From NCBI GenBank assembly GCA_016648135.1, contig JADDOH010002004.1, positions 62,001 to 126,000 of the forward strand: a stretch of DNA of 64,000 nucleotides, written 5' to 3'. Position 1 is the first letter of the stretch; the number at the start of each line of letters is the position of its first letter. Below, in pieces: positions 41,669 through 53,332 of this stretch. The notes beneath the pieces were generated by a model. That model had not been told where the DNA came from and did no database searches. It saw nothing but the letters and a program-made list of their open reading frames with translations. The position numbers were made by a program, and so were the translations under genes. Source of the DNA: Agrypnia vestita. Its lineage: Eukaryota > Arthropoda > Insecta > Trichoptera > Phryganeidae.

Positions 41669-42117
41669 ATAACTCATGGGGTTTAAAACAAAATTAATTT
41701 TAAATTTGATTGAAACTCTAGTGTGGCCTAATTCAAAGTAGGACATAGTAACATAAACACAGAAGATTTTTTTTATAAATATACCACGCTTCGATTTTTT
41801 TTAGAAATATATTTGCTTCCGGGACAGTTGTATTTAAATTTTCTCTGCATTGACATAATTGACATTATTTTAGAAAATGGTTTTCATTTGCATTTTTTAG
41901 ATGTGTCATTTTGTCTTAGATTTAATCCACAAAAAAACATTAGGTACATACCTAATTATAGAAATTATGTGTAACATCATAAATTGTAAATATATAACTT
42001 AAACACTACCAGCTTGATTAAAAAAATCGAATTTGAAAAGTAGTATTAAAAAATGTAAAAAAGAAAAAACAGATGTCGCCACAAAAGAGCCTTACCGTCG
42101 ATAATAATTTAGATTAT

Positions 42118-42262
42118 TTACTTACCATCACGCCGTTTTCCCGTGGGGGTAAGCCGAGATGATAGAGCGCCACACTTTTCTGTTCTGACAACTCTCGCCT
42201 CATCTACATTCATATATCTTCGCATGCAAGCTCGACGGTTTTAGAGGCTTCTAACGGTAGTT
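42118..42262 (-). pseudogene. LINE 3' end, CQDRRVW family, decayed
   Basis: TTTACTTACCATCACGCCGT, GATAGAGCGCCACACTTTTC and CATCTTCGCATGCAAGCTCG are the same blocks as at 39890-40020. Confidence 0.6.
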
Positions 42263-43339
42263 CTATGTTATTGATGGATTTGGCGTTTATATTATAGAGA
42301 ATCGTAACGATAGATTATTAAAAATATTTAATTATATTTACTATGCAACCTCTACTTGAGTTATTAATTTATTTTATTTTTTCACTACTAGTTTTGAGAA
42401 AATCAGAATTTCTCAAAGATACTTCACCTGTAGATGAGAAATTCAGATTTTCTCGAAACTGATAGAAATAAAATAATTTTAAAAAAACTCAAGTAGGTAC
42501 AAATAACATAGTGAATATAATGAAATATTTTTAATAAGCTAGATACCTAGTTCTAATTTCTAATTATATCAGATTTCGCATTATTTCCAATCTTTGTAAA
42601 TTAAATGAGGCGCAAGCTATAATGTTACAATAATTTAATATTCTTCTTCTTCTTCAGCTTACATCTCTCCACTGCTGGATACAGGCCTCTTCCATACCCT
42701 TCCATAATTTAACGAAAAACTGAAATGAGTACGTTTCATTCTAGTGTTGGATAAAAATAAGCGAAGGGATTCCAATAAATGAGACGGCCAATTTCCGACT
42801 ATAATCCGATTCGAATCTAATTAAAAAGTCTGATAAAAATAAATAACCTAATTGGTATTTTAAAAATTAAAATAGGATCATTAGAATAGAAGCGTTATAA
42901 TAAATCTATCAACACTATCAGTCGCTTCCTATCCTCTGCTGGATGAAGGCCCCCCTAAATGTCTACCACTTTTATCTGTCAATTGTGTTACCACATATTT
43001 GTCCAACGATTGTCCGTCTGCCGAGTGATGTGACCATTTCATATTACACGTAATATGTGCCTACAGTGAAGTATAATAAAATATCATCATATGGAAAAAA
43101 TGTGTGTATAGGACAAGAAAACATGTCCACGTAGCGTTTCTATTGAATATCTATCTGTATATAATGGAATCGTACGTCTATAAAAAGAGAAAAAAAATTC
43201 AAAATGTTTTTTTTTGTGGTTAGGTATCTGAAAATAATTTGAAAGTTTTATTTTTTATTTACCATGTCTTCATAAAAAAATATACAGGTTTTTTTTATTA
43301 ACATGTATATTTAAAAAAAATAAATTATTTGTTAAAAGC

Positions 43340-43475
43340 CGCAACAACCGTAGAACATGTATGAGAAGATGTATGAATGTGGCCGAAGCAAAAGCGGTGT
43401 GCCAGGATAGAAGAGTGTGGCGTTCAATCCTCTCTGCCTACCCCTGCGGGGAAACGGCGTGATGGTTAGTTAGTT
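43340..43475 (+). pseudogene. LINE ORF2 C-terminus, CQDRRVW family, with GTTA tail
   Basis: One frame gives RNNRRTCMRRCMNVAEAKAV, CQDRRVWRSILSAYPCGETA and a stop at GATGG, then (GTTA)n. Only the last 45 codons or so are present: a short 5'-truncated insert. Almost identical to the minus copy at 63490. Confidence 0.75.
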
Positions 43476-43734
43476 AGTTTTTATTTTTATTTTATTTCTC
43501 GATTAGTGAAAATTTAATTTTACCGACAAAGTATGTAGGTAGGACTTCCTCAACTCTTAATACGAAATCTAAGTCAGTAGCAATTCGTGTATTTATTATT
43601 ATGTGTGTATTAGTAAAATAAAAAATAAATAAAAATCGGTAAAAAGTATTGTATTGCTTCGATTTAAATTATGTAACAATTTCTAGATATTCCCTTGTGA
43701 TTTAAAAAAAAATAGATGTACGAACTTGGAAGAA

Positions 43735-43895
43735 GTGTCGCATTAATATTATTATTAGTATTACTATTTTAAAAGTAAGCTAAACGCTTGCGCTGTTAAA
43801 ATAAGACTAACTTGCTGGTGTCCTGAAATGGGGCTCGAACCACTGACCACCGGAACACTAGGCGAACATCGTGACCATTACACCAACAAGCTACT
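43735..43895 (-). mobile_element. tRNA-derived SINE, family B, copy 2
   Basis: Minus strand: head TTGGTGTAATGGTCACGATG (A-box), GTGGTTCGAGCCCCA (B-box), then body AGCAAGTTAGTCTTATTTT, AAGCGTTTAGCTTACTTT and an A-rich tail. Body is shared with 33575 and 56110. Confidence 0.75.
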
Positions 43896-43959
43896 CTTAT
43901 TTACAGGCGTTTTTCAAACCAACTTAAAATACAGTACTCAGGTATTGTTGGGTGGGGGT

Positions 43960-45100
43960 AGGTAGCGTATTATTTGTTTATTAATGATGTTCCCTTGTTT
44001 TGATCCCTACCACCTTCACCCTCCCCAAAATCTCCGCCACTGCTACAAAATTCGCAACCTAATTACTATACTTGTATATTTTAAGTTAGTTTAGACACAC
44101 TCTTGTAAATGTCACGAAAATCGGTAGCGAATTTGTATAATATACTTAAGTAACAAATAAGTATTAAGTAAACTAAAATAAAATAAGTTTTTTATATGTA
44201 ATTTCCGTAATAGGACAAATATTGCTGATGCTTTGTATTATATTATAGAATGCAAAGACACTTTAAATAAAAAATAACTTATCTATAAAAAAAAAACAGA
44301 CATTTGATCGTGAATGTGCTAACGTTATATGTATGTAGATTATTCTACTGAATAAAAAAGCATAATTTAAAATAAAAATCATCGATCCCACTTCTCAAGA
44401 AAAAAATCACCAAATTACAGTTCTAAAAATAATCCAAGATCATGGTCCCATTGTATATATAATGAAAATGATTATTTCACTATATAATTGAATGTCCCGA
44501 ATACAAAATGAAAGATTATTAACGCTTAAATAATAAGTATTAAATAACATATTGCACTTTAAAGTTTCGAAAATTTTACCATACATTTTGAATGTCAGTC
44601 ATTACTTTGAGAACCGTGTAAAAGTGTATATAAAAGAAAAAGCTATTCATCATATTTCTTTCGTTTATAAAAGATATAAATTTGTCATGTAAACTTATAC
44701 ATTGTCTACACATTTAGTCTATTTACACATTTTTCCTCAGATATTTATCGCCTGTGAAATGTCAAAATATACAGTACATTTTTCGAAACTTTAAAATGTA
44801 ATATCATATTATTTAATACTTATTATTTAAACATAAATTATCTTTCATTCTGTTATTAACACATTCAATAATATAGTGTAATTTATACTCTTTTTTTTTA
44901 CATACGCGATAGGACCATGAACTCGGATTTAGCCCAAGTAGGTATCAACACACCTACAAAAAAAATTACAGGAGAGCTGTACTAGAAGGAGTAGGTACCT
45001 AGTGTAAGAAGGAAAACGTACAAGAAACTGTCACCTTTAATTCTTGTTATAAAATGTATTGTTAAATTGTTAGTTTATTAAAAGCGGACAATAAATGGCG
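43960..45100. other. AT-rich intergenic stretch
   Basis: Weak internal inverted similarity around 44510-44860 (CATATTGCACTTTAAAGTTT against ACTTTAAAATGTAATATC), possibly an old foldback. No gene. Confidence 0.4.
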
Positions 45101-45149
45101 ATTAATCGGCAATGAAACGAAATGAAAATATAAAAATTATAAGGGAAAG

Positions 45150-45450
45150 ATCGATCGATAGAACAGAAAGCGATTTGCGGTCGCGCGTTTCGAAATGCAT
45201 CTCGGTGCAGCGGCGGGGAGAGGGGAGAGGGGAGAGATCTGTCGGGGGGCGGGAGGAGGGGATGGGCTCCCGGCCCCGGGCCCAGTCGCGCGCCGGCCCG
45301 GGCGCCGCCGGGTGGTGACACTCTCACCTCTCAACGTGGGCTTCGAATCTATCCCTGCCTAAATCGGTACCGAAAAACGTGTGTGTGTTTTAATGTGTAG
45401 AAAAATTGTGGTTGTGCTAAATAATTATTTTTGGTGTTGCTAAACGTCAG
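45150..45450 (+). promoter_or_regulatory. GC-rich promoter/first-exon candidate with splice donor
   Basis: A CG-rich block with a run of G-tracts on the plus strand (45213-45268, several G3-G6 runs close together, a G-quadruplex candidate) passes into mixed sequence that ends AAACGTCAG|GTAAGTCTAG at 45450/45451, a consensus donor. This looks like a promoter with a noncoding 5' UTR exon on the plus strand. No partner exon is visible downstream in the window. Confidence 0.45.
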
Positions 45451-46110
45451 GTAAGTCTAGCTTTTATGTAAGAATATTGTGTTTGCACATCGTTAGGTAG
45501 GTAGGTAGGCTGTAGACACAATTAAAAATTTCGCGACACAGCGAGGCGTTTATTTTTTCTCGTTTTGAATGATTTCGCGCGATTTCAAATATTTCAGCGC
45601 GGCGTTATGTTATCAAATAGGTCATTTTTACCTATTACAAATGATATATTATTTATGTTGAAAAAATTGTCACATCGCGAAGCGCGATTTTTTTAGGCTC
45701 GAGTGTTTTTGTGCTACGCTACGGTGATGGGACGTCTTGATCTGTTTTAATTCGTCGTGAAAATGGGATCTGTCACTATCTTTTTAGGTGCCGTGGAAGA
45801 AGATAGTCACAGGAAAGATAATTGTGCATCACATATTTAAAATTTTTAACGTTAATACAAAATTAAATATTGTAAATTTGTGAATAGAACATACTTAACA
45901 CATACTTAAGTCAGAGGCAGAAAAAATAGTAATAATGTAAAAGCTTAGAATGTAAGTATAAGACCCTCAAACACTTGATTAATAATTATTATGTACCTAC
46001 ATGAAACATAGATTCCGGATGCGCTGGTTAAAATTATATAATGTGATAAAATGACCTGTTTAATTAAATATTTCCGTTTTTACAATGGTCGATTCTAAAG
46101 ATAAAAAAAA

Positions 46111-46300
46111 TTAGTCTTTAAATTTTTCGAGGGTTAGTAAATAAGGTGCTGGTGGTTTAGCACTAGGTAAGCGCGAAATAGCGCAATGTGGCGGTCGCAC
46201 GCCGACGGGAAAGCGTGTTCGCAAAATGCTTGCCAAATCGTAGGTACACCGCCACACCTTGTGATGTGCGCTGACTTCCTCAGCGAAGAACAAAAAAGAT
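46111..46300 (-). other. GC-shifted segment with short open frames, unassigned
   Basis: Two overlapping minus frames (60 and 96 codons) cover a segment richer in GC than its flanks. I recognise no domain. It may be a fragment of an unknown transposon. Confidence 0.25.
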
Positions 46301-46429
46301 TCATCTTTATTTTTTTATTTTTTATTAGAGACACTAACAGGATAATAGGTACATGATACTCTAATAATAAAACATTATAAATGAAGACTATGCCCATTAT
46401 CCCAATTACAAGTGTCTTCGGCACGCTCT

Positions 46430-46510
46430 AGTAATATATATATATATATACCGTTTTGACGCGTTTTACCCCCAAAGAAGTTAGAACTAACAATATATAT
46501 ATATATTTTT
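46430..46510. repeat. Paired TA microsatellites
   Basis: (TA)n at 46434-46450 and 46491-46506, separated by a unique CCGTTTTGACGCG segment. Confidence 0.85.
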
Positions 46511-47171
46511 TTTTTATGTATTTTTGCATTTAAGTATATTTTGCACGTGCATTTATGTGTATTGTATATTTGGTGTTTGAATGTAGTGCGATTAGTACCT
46601 ATTTAATAAATAATTTATTTAATGGATCTATAGGTTCAGGTCGTCGTTTAGAAAATGGATGTTGTGTACGAGTGAGTTTTTGAACGATGATAAGGTATCT
46701 GCAAGAATCTCTTGTATCGTTATATATTATATTGAGTAGTTATTTTTTTCAATGGCATATGTGTGCAATATTCCTGGATACAATTCGCACAGCTACAATG
46801 ACCCATTTTCGGGTTACAATAATTAGACTCGACGAACACGTGCCCAGCACCGTACAACTCGCGAAATCGAATCTTAAATCTCTAAATCTAAATCATTCGT
46901 CTGACCAATTGATTGTATGTTACATGCATATAGGTACATATACATTTATATGTTCAAATTCATATATATATATTTTTAAAATTTTTATTTAAATTATTTT
47001 TTTTACAAGGTAATGACGGTTACTTATGAATGTATGTTTCCCTACTACATGAGTGTCATAAACTCGTGTGTAGTAGAGGAATATCATTACATTATACATT
47101 TACAAAGAATTATGTGATAAAATGTACATATTCATCAGGTAATAAGTATATGTATAGACAATCAAGTAATA

Positions 47172-48693
47172 ATATATTAATACAGGGATCTTCCAGGAAA
47201 CATGGAAGACTTCAAAAGTTACTCCCATACATAAGAGTGGCTCTAAGTCGTCCGTAGAAAATTATAGACCTGTAGCTGTTCTCTCTGCCCCAGCTAAGGT
47301 ATTTGAAATCATAATAAGTAGAACCGTCGCTTCCCGAGTAGAGCCATTTATAATTGATGAACAACATGGATTTAGGAAAGGCCGCTCGGTTGAGACAAAT
47401 CTGATGGTCTTCACAAATTACGTCACGGAAGCTCTGGACGCGGGACATCAGGTAGACTGTTCATATAATGACTTCGCCAAAGCCTTTGATACAGTCAACC
47501 ATGATGTCTTTTTGAAAAGGTTGTATGAGATTGGTTTCTCGGGTGGTATGCTAAAATTAATAGCGAGCTACCTCCAAAATAGGAACCAATACGTCTCCTA
47601 CAGCCTATTCGCGTCAGAGTGCTTCTTTACCTTCTCGGGTGTCCCACAAGGATCTAACCTGGGTCCATTGTTGTTTTCGATTTGTATTAATAATATAAAA
47701 AATGTAATTTTAAACTCGCGCTTTCTGTTATTTGCGGATGACTTAAAGCTTTTCTTAAAGGTGTCAACTTTGGACGATTTTCGTCTTCTCCAAGCAGATA
47801 TATCAAATATATGTGAATGGGGAAGACGAAATAAACTTTTGTTTAATGTTTCCAAGTGTTCGGTTACATCCTTCACTAGGGCCCAAAAAACTCTATTTTA
47901 TCGTTACAAAATGAACGACCAAAATCTGACAAGAACATCAAATGTTAAAGATCTAGGTGTTAGATTTGTAAGCAACCTAACATTTCACCTTCACATAGAG
48001 ACGATCAGTGGTAATGCTTTGAGAATGTTAGGATTTGTTCTGCGTACTGCCAGGGTTTTCGAGAATACCCGCGTACTGAGAACTCTTTACAACTCCTTGG
48101 TGCGGAGTAGACTCGAGAGTGGCTCGATGATCTGGGGGCCACATGAGGGCAAATACTCTCTTATGGTGGAGAAAGTCCAAAATAAGTTTCTGAGATATCT
48201 CTACGTGAGAGAGTACGAGCATTATCCTTGGCTTTACCCAACCGAGTTTCTCCAGGGTATGCTTGGCTATAATAGTCTAGAGACTAGAAGGAATGTGAAT
48301 TTGATTACACATTTTTATCGATTGTTGCGCGGTATGATCGATAATCCTGAAATTATGCAGAGCATTGGTTTGCATGTTCCTGATAATTACATTAGACATC
48401 GTCAGCATAGATTGTTTCACATTCCAATATACAGGATCAACCTGCCGATGGTTATGCCTGTTGGAAGAGCCACAGCTATGCTGAACAAAATCGCTTTGGG
48501 TATTGATATATTCCATGTGTCTGAGAGGGTTTTCCGAAGCGGGATTCTCCTACACCTTTGACCAGATTATATGTTATTTTTAATTTATTATTTTATTTTG
48601 ATATATACTTCCTAATATGTATGCCTTAAACATTTTGTTTGTAATATACATATTATCAATAAATAAATTGAATTGAATTGAAAAAAAAAAAGT
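47172..48693 (+). mobile_element. 5'-truncated non-LTR retrotransposon, jockey/CR1-like
   Basis: Begins inside the reverse transcriptase and runs through the 3' UTR to AATTGAATTGAA plus an A-run (48663-48691). AAGTAATA occurs just before (47164-47171) and just after (48694-48701) and may be the target-site duplication, although similar words are common nearby. Shortening from the 5' side is the usual outcome of target-primed reverse transcription. The 1-708 fragment is the same family. Confidence 0.85.
47173..48561 (+). CDS. Reverse transcriptase, 5'-truncated LINE ORF2 (partial)
   Basis: The longest open frame in the window: 462 codons open from just after two stops at 47167-47172, with the first Met only at 47404. 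It starts at the usual RT entry (GIFQETWK, TPIHKSG, NYRPVAVLSA), then GFRKGRS (about residues 67-73), motif A SYNDFAKAFDTV (catalytic Asp at about 100), VPQGSNLGPLLF (157-168) and the FADD box (187-190), so all main catalytic motifs remain. The thumb and C-terminal region follow, ending FHVSERVFRSGILLHL. The endonuclease and ORF1 are missing, so it cannot move by itself. Upstream sequence offers no promoter. The frame is free of stops, so the insert is young or lightly decayed. Confidence 0.9.
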   Translation, partial: YINTGIFQETWKTSKVTPIHKSGSKSSVENYRPVAVLSAPAKVFEIIISRTVASRVEPFIIDEQHGFRKGRSVETNLMVFTNYVTEALDAGHQVDCSYNDFAKAFDTVNHDVFLKRLYEIGFSGGMLKLIASYLQNRNQYVSYSLFASECFFTFSGVPQGSNLGPLLFSICINNIKNVILNSRFLLFADDLKLFLKVSTLDDFRLLQADISNICEWGRRNKLLFNVSKCSVTSFTRAQKTLFYRYKMNDQNLTRTSNVKDLGVRFVSNLTFHLHIETISGNALRMLGFVLRTARVFENTRVLRTLYNSLVRSRLESGSMIWGPHEGKYSLMVEKVQNKFLRYLYVREYEHYPWLYPTEFLQGMLGYNSLETRRNVNLITHFYRLLRGMIDNPEIMQSIGLHVPDNYIRHRQHRLFHIPIYRINLPMVMPVGRATAMLNKIALGIDIFHVSERVFRSGILLHL

Positions 48694-48830
48694 AAGTAAT
48701 AGGTACATATATATATTAGAAAGTGTGTAATAATTAAAGTAATAAGTATGTAATAAAAGTTCATAAGTAATGATAATAAGTAAGTAAAAGGTACATATAT
48801 AATAAAAATATAAATTTAATGTGTATATTT

Positions 48831-48995
48831 TTACTCCCTTTCTTTTAACTCATAGCGTCTACTTGTCGGCTTGTCTGCTTGTCTGTCGAAAAAACTTTGG
48901 ATCGACTTTTAACCTTTTTCCCGTGATCCAATCGAACTAAAACTTTGCAGGCAGATTCTAGGCGCCGATAGAAATGATCTAACAAATTTGCATTT
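48831..48995 (+). repeat. Dispersed repeat S, copy 3
   Basis: TTACTCCCTTTCTTTTAACT, CTTTGGATCGACTTTTAACC and GTGATCCAATCGAACTAAAA; follows the LINE tail by about 140 bp. Confidence 0.65.
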
Positions 48996-48999
48996 TTTC

Positions 49000-49530
49000 A
49001 TGTATGTATCTTTAAATTTGCTTTTTCTCATTCAATATTTTTTAAGAACAATTTATGGTTTTTTATTGATAATTTTTATTTTATTGACAACCTATTTATA
49101 ACTTAAATTATTTTAAAAAAACAACTAATGACACTAATATAATCATTAAATAAATAGCTCAATATTCTGGCACCTGGACTGTATCATTAAATTTGTTTTT
49201 ATCATTAAATAATTTTTTTTAACAATAATTTATGATTTCTAATCAATAATTTCTATTTTAAGTTTATTTGACAACCTATTAATACTTTAATTATTAAAAA
49301 ACCAACTAATGACACTAATATAATCATTAAAATAGCTCAATTATCTCTGGCGCCTGGACTATATCATTAAATTTCTTTTTATCACTAAATACTTTTTTTA
49401 ACAATAATTTATGATTTTTAATCAATAATTTCTATTTTAATTTTATTTGACAACCTATTAATACCTTTAATTATTAAAAAAAGACAACTAATGACACTTG
49501 CATAATCACTAAAATAGCTCAATAGCTTGT
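49000..49530 (+). repeat. 178-bp tandem repeat, three units
   Basis: Units phase at ATTTATG 49051, 49228 and 49407. Each has TATTTTATTTGACAACCTAT-like, CAACTAATGACACT and AAATAGCTCAAT blocks; the junction carries CTGGCNCCTGGACTATATCA. The last block recurs once at 49690. A short satellite array. Confidence 0.88.
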
Positions 49531-49558
49531 ACTCAATCGATTTACTTGAGCGTAGAGG

Positions 49559-49569
49559 GGGGGGGGGGG
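49559..49569 (+). repeat. Poly-G run
   Basis: Eleven or so consecutive G, unusual in this AT-rich sequence. Confidence 0.9.
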
Positions 49570-50225
49570 TATAAAAAAAATTGGACCACCTGGGCTTCTG
49601 GCAACATTCAGATTGTTAATCTATAGGCTTTTCTGAACTAGAATCAACTGTCAGAATGCGGTCCTCCGTTTTGCATACTCAAGTACCTCTGGCTCCTGGA
49701 CTATTGCGTTTTTCTTGAAACTCTAACTAATACCTACAATCAAGAAACAAGTTTTTTTTTTTGCAAAATGCGTTGTTCGCGCATTATGAATTTATAATTT
49801 TGATTTTTTAGGAAAAAAAATAAAAATTGTATTCAAACTGGTCTCAAGTGCTACATTATAGACTTAACACAATTTAACAAGAAAATAACTAAGTATTTCA
49901 TTTCACTCGGTGACATGATTATTTCCATCAGCTGCAAGTGTCACGGAGAAGCATCTTTGCGGAACACCGCGTAACTAAATTTGTTAATGGAAAATGTTAA
50001 CCACTGTATGCCGCAAACAATAATAATACAACGAATTGTGTGTGTGCAATAATTACGGCATTTAAAAAAAAATTCGTGTAATTTTTGATGCCTCAAGGTG
50101 GTTTAAACTCTTATGTATACGAAACTTAAGCCTTAGTCATTCAACAGTTGCGAAGAATCCAAAAAAATTGATGCGTTTCCAAACTATTGCACGTTAGTGT
50201 ACATTAATTAATTGATGTATTTATA

Positions 50226-50764
50226 CAGGGTTATTTGTAAAACATTAATAACCTCGCAGGGCTATATTCCTGCCTTGATTATGAGTCGAAAATGTTCGAG
50301 CTATTATGACCTAATATCAATAGTTTAGGAGATATTCGACATCAAAGTTTGCATTTTTTTTTCAATATTTCTGACTTATTTTTTGTAAAACGTTGGACTA
50401 TCATTACAGTAACTTATATCGAATGTGAAAAATTCATTCCCTTTAATACAAGCCAAATAAAAAAATAAAAACCTTCGAATTCCAATTGGAAAACATTCCA
50501 ATTGGATTTTTTTCAGGGTTTTTATCATTTTATTTAACTTATATTGAAACGAATAAATTTATCGTAATCGATATGAGTCACTGTAATGATAGTCCGACGT
50601 TTTACAAAAAATAAGACAGAAATATTGAAAAAAAAAAGCAAACTTTGATATCGCATATCTCCTTAACTATTGATATTAGGTCATAATAGCTTGAACATTT
50701 TCGACTCTTAATCAAGGCAGGAATATAGTCCTGCGAGGTTATTAATGTTTTCCAAATAACCCTG
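50226..50764. mobile_element. Long foldback element F2 (539 bp), TA-flanked
   Basis: Ends CAGGGTTATTTGTAAAACAT and the near-inverse ATGTTTTCCAAATAACCCTG, TA on both sides (50224-50225, 50765-50766). Pairing continues through ATTAATAACCTCGCAGG and the shared core (TATTGATATTAGGTCATAAT, TTTTACAAAAAATAAG). No ORF. Core equals that of 14265-14805, while the termini differ. Confidence 0.85.
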
Positions 50765-51251
50765 TATATTTTCTCCTCGTCCTGATTCCTGATCCTGCAG
50801 ACTGTTCCCGAGGTGGGGACAGGTGCCCGCACTGTACTCGGCCGCGCGCAGTTTCGGATTTAGACATTTTTGCATAATTTATTCTCCGATTTTATCTCTT
50901 GTGGGGGGACACCTTCAGTTCGAGATTAATGCAGTCAAGTATCTCCCGACAGGGGGAACTTCACTCGTAAAATTTATTTATTTCGAACCGCACTTCGTGT
51001 TATTTACCGACAGTCTCCGGAATTTCTGAATTTAATTCCCCGCTGCAAAGGCTTCCTAGATTAACAAACAGATACGAGCAACGGGACGTCTTTGCCAACT
51101 GTATATTTTTCAACAAGGCGTATTGACAGATTAATAGTATTTGTCGAATTGGACGTAAATAATTGATTTGTATTTGTATGCGTATTTATTATTATATTAT
51201 GACTTTCAAAGTTTGTGCTATATCTTTTCACTCTACATTATTACTTTTTTT

Positions 51252-51502
51252 GTTTTTAAATTTCTATAATATTATGTTTTTCTTATGCTTCTGCTTTTTA
51301 TATACTTGCTTTTTTCTTTATATTATATTTATCTTTATATATTTGTATCTGTATTTTAAGTATTTTCTTTCCGCTCTATGTCATTATTATGTTTACATGT
51401 TATTATTATTTTTTCTCTTTAGACAATATATTCTGTTAATGTACACTCTACCTATCTGTTGTAAAAGTCCTATAGGGCGTTAATTAATAAATAAATAAAA
51501 TT
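51252..51502 (+). mobile_element. LINE 3' UTR, GCCCTATAGGGC-hairpin family, copy 2
   Basis: Closely matches 18670-18936 and ends TAATTAATAAATAAATAAA. The 106-codon Phe/Leu-rich frame over it (51163-51483) is a by-product of T-rich sequence. Confidence 0.8.
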
Positions 51503-51950
51503 TACCGAGTGTCACGGACGTACATCATTGTGTTTTGTTCTGTGGAAATATTTCTCCTCGTCAGTGTCTTCGTTGATTCAACATAGGTATCTTTAACAAT
51601 GCTCTTATTCATCAAAGCCCACCCGCAAATTTCCTATCAAGTTTTTTATTGGGGAGGTCTCTGAAAAAATTTGTGTTACCAAAGCAACCACGTATTCAAA
51701 AAAGTGTTAATTTAAAAAATGTATGATTCTTATTGCTTTTTTGTTAGCAGAATCATTTATTACTAGGTATGTACCTACATCAAAATCAATTTTCACATTA
51801 ACATTTCACTGTTACTGACATTAGCGAGACAATGGCGCTTCGTAAATATGTTTTTATTCGTAAAAAACTAACCCATAAAATTACACTCCCTTTCTCATTT
51901 ACTAGATGAAACAGCTTTGGCGCTTACCCGTTGGGCTTTTGTCGGGCGAC

Positions 51951-52169
51951 GCTACGAAAGGGAGTAATGAAATTTTCGAAAAATCCAAAATTATACTATA
52001 ATTATCAATTTTTTAAACGAAAATTTGTTAGATCGTTTTTATCGTCGCAACGAGTCTACCTGCAAAGTTTCAGCTCGATTGTATCACGGTAAAAGGGTTA
52101 AAAATCGATCCAAAGTTTTTTCGACAGACAAGCAAGCAGACGCTACGAGTTAAAAGAAAGGGAGTAAAA
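51951..52169 (-). repeat. Dispersed repeat S, copy 4 (inverted)
   Basis: Carries CGACGCTACGAAAGGGAGTA at one side and GAAAGGGAGTAA again at the other, as direct repeats, with the conserved S interior between. Most complete S copy. Confidence 0.65.
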
Positions 52170-52253
52170 ATTGACTTTTCGCATTGGCATTTGATTGTTT
52201 GCAGTTTTCATGCATTTTATGTAATTTGTTTCGGGACCAATTTTGGAGGCTTG

Positions 52254-52313
52254 TCTTTTCAAAATATATGCTTAGGAAAAAGTCATACTTCTTGTTCTCA
52301 CTGCACGCCCCTG
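52254..52313 (-). mobile_element. hAT-type MITE A, copy 4, end fragment
   Basis: Minus strand CAGGGGCGTGCAGTGAGAAC to TTCCTAAGCATATATTTTGA; only about 60 bp remain. Confidence 0.8.
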
Positions 52314-52793
52314 AAAATTAGGTACACATCACAGAGTATAAAATTGTACAGAGATGTTCTAAACCCATTCATTAGTTGAGGAGATTGGGAACAAAACGTA
52401 TTTTTTACAATGGACGTTTTTTTAACAAAAAAGTTCGTTCCAAGCCGAGTTTGTTCAAGTGAAAAAGTATTTTTGTAATAAAGCGCGATTTATTTACTAA
52501 GACATATCTACGTTTTTAAAGTTTGGCCTTTTCATAACTGTTCCAAAATGTACAAGCTCGTAGTATTTTTTAATCGAGTTAAATTTATTGGAACCAGCCG
52601 TGAAACCCGACCGTGTACCAGTAAGTTTCCGTTACTTCATGTCTATGTGTTTTGATGTCCCGGGTGCAAATGTTTTCTCTTAACGAAATTCACTGATCAT
52701 CGCAAATAATAAACAAAATAAAGGGAACGTTGCCCGTGGACTATAGTAACAAAAAAAAAATTAAGTTCTACATACAATTATTATCTACACTAA

Positions 52794-53332
52794 TGTAATA
52801 TAAAGAGGTAAAGTTTGCGAGTTTGTAAGTTTGGATGTAGGAGGTGATCTCAGAAACGACTAATCCGATTTCAAAAATTCTTTCAGCAATATTTAAAATG
52901 GACTTTAAGGGTTGTTAAAGGCTGTATATTTTATCCAGTTAATATAAAAGGGCTTTTCGTGGTGACCTTTTATACAACTAAGTCGTTGAAAAAATGGCCG
53001 AGCGAATGCGTTTCTTGCGAACGCTGCCTTAACAGTAAGAGATAAACGAATGCTTTCTGCAGAGAAGTTGTAGAACTCAAAAAGGCCTATAAAAAGTCTG
53101 CGACGACACATATCTATATGTTAAGGTTAATTCACAAATTGATGAAACATATCGGCGGTAATTTAAGTAGATAATATTAAATTTTTATCATAATAAATTT
53201 GCTTATCGCGAATTCCACTTTTAATTTTGTTATTTTTACTTGAATTTTAATTTAATTTTACGAGTAGTTTTCACTCGCACTCTTATAGTCTCAAACTGAA
53301 TTCTAAACGAGCGAAGCTGCGGGTACTGCTAG
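52794..53332 (+). mobile_element. Helitron-like nonautonomous element (539 bp)
   Basis: Starts TCTACACTAATGTAATATAA after an A and contains AAGAGGTAAAGTTTG and CTAATCCGATTTCAAAAATT, blocks typical of insect Helitrons, and ends GAAGCTGCGGGTACTGCTAG before a T. TC...CTAG ends within an A/T target fit Helitrons. No Rep/helicase ORF. Confidence 0.6.

Noticed and set aside
49000..49530. CRISPR-like array
   Set aside because: Units of 178 bp without alternating spacers; eukaryotic satellite.
51163..51483. 106-codon multi-membrane-span protein
   Set aside because: It is the T-rich 3' UTR of a LINE that recurs at 18670; hydrophobic text comes from T-runs.
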